Origin: Marinospirillum sp035271045 | GTDB taxonomy: Bacteria; Pseudomonadota; Gammaproteobacteria; Pseudomonadales; Halomonadaceae | Length of the DNA: 64,000 nucleotides | Assembly: GCF_035271045.1 (NCBI RefSeq) | Contig: NZ_DATESC010000018.1 | Location: 1-64,000 of the forward strand | Reading direction: 5' to 3' | Shown here: in pieces, positions 15,840 to 22,297 of the stretch | Numbering within the stretch: position 1 is the first letter of the stretch | Layout of the letters: each line of letters begins with the position of its first letter | Position numbers and translations under genes: made by a program | Notes under the pieces: generated by a model | What the model was told of the DNA's origin: nothing | Databases searched by the model: none | What the model saw: the letters and a program-made list of their open reading frames with translations, nothing else

Positions 15840-16304
15840 ATGCGCGCGGATTTTATTAACCCTTTTCTTCATGCCATGATTAATGTGTTGCGGACTATGT
15901 GTGACTTGCACCCGCAAGTGGGTAAGCCAGTATTAAAAGAAGATAACGTTGCCCGAGGTGTGGTGACTGGATTTATAGATTTAATGGGTGAACACACGGC
16001 TGGTTCTATGGCGATAAGCTTTTCTGAGCCAGTTGCGATTGATTTAGTAACACGAATGTTAGGTGATCATCCGACTAAGATAGACGATACCGTGTGTGAT
16101 CTAGTGGGTGAGATTACTAACATAGTATCAGGTGGTGCGAAAACAATTTTGTCTGAATCCGGTTTTAACTTTTACCTTTCGCAACCAGTAACTTTTGTCG
16201 GTGAAGGGCATAAAATTTTACACAGTGTTCATGGGCCAAAAATTTTAATACCCTTTCATGTTGAAAGTGGTGATTTTGTTGTGGAAGTCTGCTTTCGTGA
16301 ATGA
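15840..16304 (+). CDS. cheX: CheX-like CheY-P phosphatase
   Basis: The 154-residue protein matches the CheX/CheC fold. Its single active-site helix reads DLVGEITNIVSGGAKTIL, with the E-x-x-N pair (Glu-Ile-Thr-Asn, about residues 97-100) that these phosphatases insert into the CheY active site. The N-terminal part MRADFINPFLHAMINVLRTM and the strand GSMAISFSEPVAIDLVTRML fit the family. The usual role is dephosphorylating CheY-P to terminate a motility or related signal, as a cytoplasmic dimer. It stands alone here, with no chemotaxis cluster next to it; a CheC-like protein, a CheY-like protein and a chemoreceptor lie elsewhere in the window. It may act on a stand-alone receiver protein. Confidence 0.82.
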   Translation: MRADFINPFLHAMINVLRTMCDLHPQVGKPVLKEDNVARGVVTGFIDLMGEHTAGSMAISFSEPVAIDLVTRMLGDHPTKIDDTVCDLVGEITNIVSGGAKTILSESGFNFYLSQPVTFVGEGHKILHSVHGPKILIPFHVESGDFVVEVCFRE

Positions 16305-16332
16305 TTTTGTGTGTTGTGCCAAATAAGGTTAG

Positions 16333-16905
16333 CTATTTGAATGTTACTGCTTTGCGGGTTCGTAACAATATATAAAGCGCTCCTGTGCCACCATCTTTGG
16401 GTAAAGCAGAGCAAAAAGCTAACACTTCAGGCATTTGTCTAAGCCAAACGTTAACGTGTGACTTAATACTAGGCACTTCACCTTCACGGTTATAAGACTT
16501 GCCATGCACGACTAATAAGCAACGACTAGCTGATCGGTGTCCGTCACGAATAAATTCACTTAAAGCAGCACGTGAATTTTCTATCGTAAAACCGTGTAGG
16601 TCTAAACCTTCTTGCCAGCTTAATAGACCTTTTTTTAATTCTTGAAAAGTGCGTAATGGCAGATCAGGCACATGAAACGTTAAATTTTCTCCAGGATTAA
16701 CGGGTTTTACTTGGCCATCAGAAATGCCTAAATCTGTTAAAGCATTCGATTCGCTAGTCGCAGCTTGGCGGCGAGTTAGGTGATTAATGTTTTCAACTTT
16801 ACGCGGTTTTCCCGTATCAGCAAGGTTTTGTTTGACGGGTCGAACCCCCTTCATTAATGCACGAAATAAATTATGATCGTCGTTAGGATCATTCTCAAGA
16901 CTCAC
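16333..16905 (-). CDS. smrB: Smr-domain ribosome-rescue endonuclease SmrB
   Basis: The 190-residue protein has a disordered, basic N-terminal half (residues 1-90) and a C-terminal Smr domain. LDLHGFTIENSRAALSEFI gives the DxH motif and LLVVHGKSYN...GALYILLR the rest of the fold. In E. coli SmrB recognises collided ribosomes and cleaves mRNA between them, helping tmRNA rescue. The gene is divergent from prmB with 62 bases between starts, the conserved smrB/prmB-aroC order of gammaproteobacteria, which supports the call. TTTTTCTCC in the genome strand is the complement of its GGAG ribosome site. Confidence 0.92.
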   Translation of the reverse strand: MSLENDPNDDHNLFRALMKGVRPVKQNLADTGKPRKVENINHLTRRQAATSESNALTDLGISDGQVKPVNPGENLTFHVPDLPLRTFQELKKGLLSWQEGLDLHGFTIENSRAALSEFIRDGHRSASRCLLVVHGKSYNREGEVPSIKSHVNVWLRQMPEVLAFCSALPKDGGTGALYILLRTRKAVTFK

Positions 16906-16967
16906 TTTTTTCTCCTTATGTTAAACTTGATGGATATTAACACGCCAATTTAGGAAACTACGCAGCG

Positions 16968-17921
16968 ATGAGTCCAATTACCAATCAAACCACCACTTCG
17001 TTGGTTCAAGAATTACAAACCCTACGCGATTTTGTACGTTGGGCATTGACTAATTTTAATAAAAACCACCTCTATTATGGGCATGGTACTGATAATGCTT
17101 GGGATGAGGCACTGCACTTGGTTTTAGGCAGTTTACACCTTCCTTCTGATACTGATGAACGTTTGTTAGATGCACGTTTAACTCAGTTAGAGCGTGAAAA
17201 ATTAATTGACTTAATTAAGCAGCGTTGCGAAACGCGTACACCACTGCCTTATTTGTTAGGTGAAAGTTGGTTTGCAGGCTTGCCTTTTAACGTTGATGCA
17301 CGGGTGCTTATTCCGCGTTCACCTATTGCTGAACTCATTGTTAATTGTTTTGAACCTTGGTTTGATGAAACGCAGCCACCGGCTAAAATTTTAGACCTTT
17401 GTACTGGCAGTGGCTGTATTGGTATTGCTTGCGCCTATGCTTTTCCAACCGCTGAAGTGGTATTGAGCGATATCTCGCAAGATGCTTTAGACGTTGCTAG
17501 AAAAAACATTGTGCGTCACCATTTAGAGCAGCGTGTTACTGCTCTTGCTTCTGATTTATTTACTGGTTTAGAAGCCAATGATAAATTTGATTTAATTGTG
17601 AGTAATCCACCTTATGTTGATGCACAAGATTTAGCCGCAATGCCAGAAGAATACCACCAAGAGCCAGAACTGGCGTTAGCTGCAGGTGATGATGGTTTAG
17701 ATTTAGTAAAAATTATTTTAGCCCAAGCAAGGCAGTACCTTAATAATGATGGATTGCTGGTGGTTGAAGTGGGCAATAGTGAAAAACACCTAGAAGCCAC
17801 TTTTCCACACGTGCCTTTTTTATGGGTAGAATTTGAATCGGATGCACGGGGTGTTTTTGTGCTTACAGCCGAGCAACTGGATGAATTTCAAGCTGATTTT
17901 GATGCGGTTTGCAGTTATTGA
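16968..17921 (+). CDS. prmB: 50S ribosomal protein L3 glutamine methyltransferase
   Basis: The 317-residue protein methylates the side-chain nitrogen of a glutamine in ribosomal protein L3 using S-adenosylmethionine. The Rossmann motif I is ILDLCTGSGCIGIACA (about residues 140-155), and the catalytic NPPY is in SNPPYVDAQDLA. The N-terminal helical substrate-binding domain of about 100 residues is present (VRWALTNFNKNHLYYGHGTDNAWDEA is PrmB-like rather than PrmC-like). It precedes aroC by 30 bases on the same strand, the conserved gene order that distinguishes prmB from prmC, which usually follows prfA. Confidence 0.95.
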   Translation: MSPITNQTTTSLVQELQTLRDFVRWALTNFNKNHLYYGHGTDNAWDEALHLVLGSLHLPSDTDERLLDARLTQLEREKLIDLIKQRCETRTPLPYLLGESWFAGLPFNVDARVLIPRSPIAELIVNCFEPWFDETQPPAKILDLCTGSGCIGIACAYAFPTAEVVLSDISQDALDVARKNIVRHHLEQRVTALASDLFTGLEANDKFDLIVSNPPYVDAQDLAAMPEEYHQEPELALAAGDDGLDLVKIILAQARQYLNNDGLLVVEVGNSEKHLEATFPHVPFLWVEFESDARGVFVLTAEQLDEFQADFDAVCSY

Positions 17922-17951
17922 TTTATTTGAACAGCTAACGGAAATAACATT

Positions 17952-19052
17952 ATGTCGGGCAATTCCTTTGGAAAACTTTTTACTGTCACCACCTTTGGTG
18001 AAAGTCATGGCCTAGCCTTGGGCGCTATTATTGATGGTTGTCCGCCGGGTATGGCATTAACTGAAGCCGATTTACAGCTAGATTTAGACCGTCGTAAACC
18101 TGGAACCAGTCAACATACTACTCAGCGTCGTGAAGCAGACCAGGTGCAAATTCTTTCTGGTGTTTTTGAAGGTAAAACAACAGGTACACCAATAGGTTTA
18201 TTGATAAAAAATACTGACCAGCGCTCTAAAGATTACGGTAAAATTAAAGAGCAATTCCGGCCAGCACATGCTGATTACACTTATCAGCAAAAGTATGGCA
18301 TTCGTGATTATCGGGGCGGTGGTCGTAGTTCTGCCCGTGAAACAGCCATGCGTGTTGCAGCCGGTGCGATTGCAAAAAAATACCTGAAAGAAACCCTCGG
18401 TGTTGAAGTGCGCGGCTATTTGTCACAACTAGGGCCAATTAAAGCAGAGCGATTGATTTGGGAAGAAATAGAAAAAAATGATTTTTTCTGTCCGGACCCC
18501 GATAAAGTGCCCGAAATGGAAAGCTACATGAAGGTTCTGCGCAAAGAAGGCAATTCGATTGGTGCTAGACTACAGGTTGTGGCAACGGGCGTGCCACCGG
18601 GGTTAGGCGAGCCGGTTTTTGACCGCTTGGATGCTGATATTGCCCATGCCATGATGTCTATTAATGCAGTTAAGGGAGTCGAAATAGGTGCCGGTTTTTC
18701 CTGTGTGGAACAAAAAGGTACTGAGCATCGTGATGAAATCACTCCTGAAGGTTTTTTAAGTAATCATGCCGGTGGTGTGCTGGGTGGGATTTCCAGTGGT
18801 CAGAGCATCGAAGTCAGCATTGCGCTTAAACCTACCTCCAGCCTGCACCTGCCGGGACGCAGTATAGATTTTCAGGGTCAGCCTTGCGAAGTGATCACAA
18901 CCGGCCGTCATGATCCATGTGTTGGTATTCGTGCAACACCTATTGCTGAAGCCATGTTGGCCATTGTACTGATGGATCACTTATTGCGACATAGAGGGCA
19001 AAATGCTGGTGTTGTACAATTAACACCTATTATTCCTGCTAGTGTTATTTAG
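17952..19052 (+). CDS. aroC: Chorismate synthase
   Basis: The 366-residue enzyme converts 5-enolpyruvylshikimate-3-phosphate to chorismate using reduced FMN, the last common step of aromatic biosynthesis. Signatures seen are GNSFGKLFTVTTFGESHG at the start, DYRGGGRSSARETA (about residues 120-135), SINAVKGVEIG, the NHAGGVLGGISSG loop and RHDPCVGIRATPIAEAM near the C-terminus. It is full length, follows prmB by 30 bases and is probably co-transcribed with it. No obvious terminator follows. The next gene starts about 125 bases downstream. Confidence 0.97.
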   Translation: MSGNSFGKLFTVTTFGESHGLALGAIIDGCPPGMALTEADLQLDLDRRKPGTSQHTTQRREADQVQILSGVFEGKTTGTPIGLLIKNTDQRSKDYGKIKEQFRPAHADYTYQQKYGIRDYRGGGRSSARETAMRVAAGAIAKKYLKETLGVEVRGYLSQLGPIKAERLIWEEIEKNDFFCPDPDKVPEMESYMKVLRKEGNSIGARLQVVATGVPPGLGEPVFDRLDADIAHAMMSINAVKGVEIGAGFSCVEQKGTEHRDEITPEGFLSNHAGGVLGGISSGQSIEVSIALKPTSSLHLPGRSIDFQGQPCEVITTGRHDPCVGIRATPIAEAMLAIVLMDHLLRHRGQNAGVVQLTPIIPASVI

Positions 19053-19179
19053 TTTTTTTATGCATATTTTAGTTTTTGGTCAAGTATCAGGCTAGAGTCT
19101 TATTTTGCACTTGTATTGTATATGCCATACTGCTTAGTATAGATAGTTAAATAATTCAAAACTTACGTGGAGTATGCTA

Positions 19180-19425
19180 GTGAAGATCAATGTTGAATTT
19201 GATATAACTCCTGAAGAATTTCGTAAAGCAATGGGCTTGCCCGATGTTCAGCATTTTCAGGAAGAGTTAATGAGAAAAATAGCTGAACAAATGGATGCAG
19301 GTGTTGAAGGTTACGATGCCTTGTCTCTTATCAAGCCTTACTTTTCACAAAGCTTTGATTCAGTCAATAGCTACCAAAAAATGATGATGGACTTAATGTC
19401 AAGCTATGGTCAAAATAAGAGCTAA
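19180..19425 (+). CDS. Small DUF6489-like protein next to the PHA genes
   Basis: The 81-residue acidic protein begins KINVEFDITPEEFRKAMGLPDVQHFQEELM, resembling small proteins of the DUF6489 type that occur near phasin genes. I chose GTG 19180 over ATG 19174 because GGAG at 19169-19172 is 7 bases from the GTG but only 1 base from the ATG. The resulting N-terminus (MKINVEF) also looks more natural. The predicted fold is one strand plus amphipathic helices. Function is unknown. Its place between aroC and phasin-phaC suggests a role at PHA granules, but it has its own ribosome site and the phasin appears to have its own promoter. Confidence 0.72.
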   Translation: MKINVEFDITPEEFRKAMGLPDVQHFQEELMRKIAEQMDAGVEGYDALSLIKPYFSQSFDSVNSYQKMMMDLMSSYGQNKS

Positions 19426-19478
19426 AAGTTTGACAAAATATCTTATTTAGTAAACTAGCACAAAAGTAATTAACCAAA

Positions 19479-19487
19479 TGCTATAAT
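19479..19487 (+). promoter_or_regulatory. Extended -10 promoter for the phasin gene
   Basis: TG-C-TATAAT at 19479-19487 is a perfect extended -10 element. No good -35 lies 16-18 bases upstream, which is common for extended -10 promoters. It would give a leader of roughly 125 bases before the phasin start. A TTGACA at 19430-19435 lies further upstream without a well-spaced -10. Confidence 0.55.
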
Positions 19488-19617
19488 ATAAATTGCACTC
19501 AAAGAATAAGAGTTGCAATGTAATTAAATGTATAAATTTAGCGTATAGAACTTTTATCTATACAAAACTTAAACAGAGTTTAAACTCTGAAATAAAATGT
19601 AACTTTGGAGAGTAACA

Positions 19618-20040
19618 ATGATGCAAGATAAAACAATGCAAGACAAAGTGATGAATGCATTTTCTGAACAAACTAAAAATATGTATAACCCAATGCGTAA
19701 AATTAATGCATTGTTAGTTGAAAATATGGAAAAAATGACTGATTTTCAACTAGAAGCTCTAAAAGCTTATAGCCATATGGGTTTAACCCAAATGAAGCAG
19801 GCAACTGAAGTTAAAGATGCTGACAGCGTTCGTGATTACAGCACAGCCCAAGCTGAAATGATGAGCACTTTGAGCAAAAAAGTACTTGAAGATGCTAAAA
19901 CTATGGCTGACATGAGCATGGAGTTTAAAGCTGAAATTGAAAAAATCATGGAAGAATCTCGTGCTCAAGCTTTTAATAAAGCGGCTGAAGGTAAAGCAAC
20001 TAAGTCAGCAGCAGATGCTAAGCCAGCAGCTAGCAAGTAA
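19618..20040 (+). CDS. phaP: Phasin family protein (PHA granule-associated)
   Basis: The 140-residue protein has no signal peptide and consists of amphipathic helices. The phasin core is at about residues 15-110 (MNAFSEQTKNMYNPMRKINALLVENMEKMTDFQLEALKAY overall). A C-terminal tail of about 25 residues is made of Ala, Lys, Ser and Pro. Phasins coat PHA granules, limit their fusion and often stimulate the synthase. The start ATG follows GGAGAG; a second ATG directly follows the first. A hairpin with a U run separates it from phaC 95 bases on, which would let phasin be made in excess over synthase. Confidence 0.88.
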   Translation: MMQDKTMQDKVMNAFSEQTKNMYNPMRKINALLVENMEKMTDFQLEALKAYSHMGLTQMKQATEVKDADSVRDYSTAQAEMMSTLSKKVLEDAKTMADMSMEFKAEIEKIMEESRAQAFNKAAEGKATKSAADAKPAASK

Positions 20041-20085
20041 TATCGATTACTAGCTAAAGCTCCAAGCGTTTAAAATAAATAAAAA

Positions 20086-20108
20086 AGGGGCTAACAAGCC
20101 TCTTTTTT
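20086..20108 (+). terminator. Attenuating terminator between phasin and phaC
   Basis: AGGGGCT (20086-20092) pairs with AGCCTCT (20097-20103) with one G-U pair and a four-base loop, followed by a T run to 20108. No separate promoter for phaC was recognised in the 28 bases that follow, so this is probably a leaky terminator allowing partial read-through into phaC. Confidence 0.75.
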
Positions 20109-20135
20109 GTAGATAAATAAAAGGGAAAGTGCTTA

Positions 20136-22199
20136 ATGACCGAAAAGACTAACGATCAACAGTCAGGTAATGAATCATTTGATTCTGCTGAAATGTTTGA
20201 ATGGATGACGGAAGCTAATGAGCGCTATAAATCGGTAATCAAGCAGTTTATAAACCGTAACGAAGGTGGTTCTAGTGATTCGTCTTCATCTGTTCTTAAT
20301 GATATAGGTGAAAATTTTCAACAGTTAGGGGAGCAATTAGCGGCTAATCCTATGGTGTTGTTTGACGAACAAATGAGCTTGATGCAAGGTCAAACACAAT
20401 TATGGCAAAATACTGTACGTGAAATTTTGGGTAATAAGGACGTTGAACCTGTTATTGAGCCTGCCAGAGATGACCGCCGTTTTACTGATCCAGAATGGTC
20501 TGAAAATTTAGTTTATAACTTTATTAAGCAGACTTACCTACTTCAGTCTCGTAGTGTTTTTAACATTGTACAGGGTGTAGATGGTTTAAAAGATGAAGCA
20601 CGTCAACAGGTTGATTTTTACACCCGTCAATTAGTCAATGCTAACTCACCTTCTAATTCTTTATTTACCAATCCTGAAGTGGTTCGCCGCACGCTAGAAA
20701 CGCGTGGCAAAAACTTAATCGACGGTATGGAACAACTGGGTCGAGACTTAAAAGAAAGTGCCGATGGTTTGAATGTAACCATGACGGATAGCACTGCGTT
20801 TACTTTAGGTGAAAACGTTGCAACAACACCGGGTCAGGTGGTTTTTCAAAATAAACTGATTCAACTCATTCAGTATCAGCCAACCACTGAAAAGCAATTC
20901 AAAACGCCTTTATTGGTTGTCCCACCTTGGATCAATAAATACTACATTTTAGATTTGCGTGAAAGTAACTCACTTGTTAAGTGGTTAACGGATCAAGGTC
21001 ATACGGTGTTTATTATTTCATGGGCTAATCCAGGTCCTGAAATGCGTGATTATGGTTGGGCTGAGTATATGCACCAAGGGCCTTTGGCTGCTATGGATGC
21101 GATTAAAGAGCAAACAGGTGAACCAGATGTGAATCTGCTTTCTTATTGCATTGGTGGTACTTTAACCGCTTCAACCGTTGCTTATCTAACAGCTAAAGAT
21201 CAAGCTAGTCGTGTTAAATCAGTGACTTATATGGCTACTTTGCAGGACTTTTCTGATCCGGGTGAAATTAGCGTATTTATTAATGAATCACGTTTGGTTA
21301 GTATTGAAAAGAAATTGGATCAGCTAGGTTATCTTGATGGCCGTGCAATGGCTTTTAGCTTTAACCTACTGCGTGAGAATGATCTTTTCTGGTCTTTTTA
21401 CATTAATAACTACCTAAAAGGCGAGCGTCCCGCTGCATTTGACCTGCTGTATTGGAACACTGACGGTACGAATATGCCGGCAGCAATGCACAAATTCTAC
21501 TTACGCAATATGTACCTAAATAATAAGTTAATTCAGCCAGGTGGCATTGAAGTGGATGGTGTTAAGATTGATTTAAGCCAAATTAAAACACCGGCTTATT
21601 TTATTTCGACTATTCAAGATCACATCGCTAAATGGAAATCAACTTACAAGGGCGCTCAGGTTCACTCTGGTCCTGTTAAGTTTGTATTATCTGGTTCTGG
21701 TCATATTGCAGGCGTTGTTAACCCACCGAATAAGGTTAAGTACGGTTACTGGACTAACGAGACGATTGCTGAAAATCCTGATGCTTGGTTTGCTGGTGCT
21801 GATAAGCATGAAGGTTCTTGGTGGCCAGATTGGCAAGAATGGGCGACTAGCAATAAATATGCTGACCCTACGAGCCAAGTGGCAGCACGTGACCCAAGCA
21901 AAGGTAAGCTTAAAGCTATAGAGGTAGCACCGGGTAGTTATGTGAAACTGAAAATAACCGATGTTATTAACCCTAATAAAGTTAAAGTTGTTGAGCCTGT
22001 TGCAGCCGAGTCTAAAGCTACTGAAGCTGAGGCTACTGAAGTAAAAGCTACTGATGAGCCTAAGGTTGAAGTAAAAGTTGAGCCAGCTGTTACAAAAAAA
22101 GCGGATGATTTTAAGCTTGAAGTTAAAGCAACACCTGCAACAGCAACTAAGCCTACTAGGGCTAAGCCTAGAGCAGCAGTTAAACCTAAAGCTAAGTAA
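20136..22199 (+). CDS. phaC: Class I polyhydroxyalkanoate synthase with a long Lys/Ala-rich C-terminal tail
   Basis: The 687-residue enzyme polymerises short 3-hydroxyacyl-CoA into PHA at the granule surface. The alpha/beta-hydrolase core has the catalytic Cys338 in LLSYCIGGT, Asp495 in STIQDH and His523 in GSGHIAGV; TPLLVVPPWINKYYILDL and the SWANPG loop are typical of class I. The lipase-box residue before YC is Ser rather than the usual Gly (SYCIGG). After the normal class I end (PGSYVKLK), about 70 extra residues from about 618 are Lys/Ala/Glu/Pro-rich and end KPTRAKPRAAVKPKAK. This resembles the histone-H1-like tails of PhaF phasins. No phaE or phaR gene is present, consistent with class I. 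Confidence 0.95.
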   Translation: MTEKTNDQQSGNESFDSAEMFEWMTEANERYKSVIKQFINRNEGGSSDSSSSVLNDIGENFQQLGEQLAANPMVLFDEQMSLMQGQTQLWQNTVREILGNKDVEPVIEPARDDRRFTDPEWSENLVYNFIKQTYLLQSRSVFNIVQGVDGLKDEARQQVDFYTRQLVNANSPSNSLFTNPEVVRRTLETRGKNLIDGMEQLGRDLKESADGLNVTMTDSTAFTLGENVATTPGQVVFQNKLIQLIQYQPTTEKQFKTPLLVVPPWINKYYILDLRESNSLVKWLTDQGHTVFIISWANPGPEMRDYGWAEYMHQGPLAAMDAIKEQTGEPDVNLLSYCIGGTLTASTVAYLTAKDQASRVKSVTYMATLQDFSDPGEISVFINESRLVSIEKKLDQLGYLDGRAMAFSFNLLRENDLFWSFYINNYLKGERPAAFDLLYWNTDGTNMPAAMHKFYLRNMYLNNKLIQPGGIEVDGVKIDLSQIKTPAYFISTIQDHIAKWKSTYKGAQVHSGPVKFVLSGSGHIAGVVNPPNKVKYGYWTNETIAENPDAWFAGADKHEGSWWPDWQEWATSNKYADPTSQVAARDPSKGKLKAIEVAPGSYVKLKITDVINPNKVKVVEPVAAESKATEAEATEVKATDEPKVEVKVEPAVTKKADDFKLEVKATPATATKPTRAKPRAAVKPKAK

Positions 22200-22235
22200 T
22201 AATAGCTTTGCTGATTAGTCAGCAGTAAGTTAATA

Positions 22236-22266
22236 AAAAGGCTACCCTATTTGGGTAGCCTTTTTT
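22236..22266. terminator. Terminator between phaC and rne
   Basis: GGCTACCC (22240-22247) and GGGTAGCC (22253-22260) form a perfect stem with a five-base loop, with A5 before and T6 after. It serves phaC on the plus strand and may also serve the convergent rne transcript. Confidence 0.9.
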
Positions 22267-22297
22267 ATTTGCAGACAATTTTTATAATTAAAGAGTT

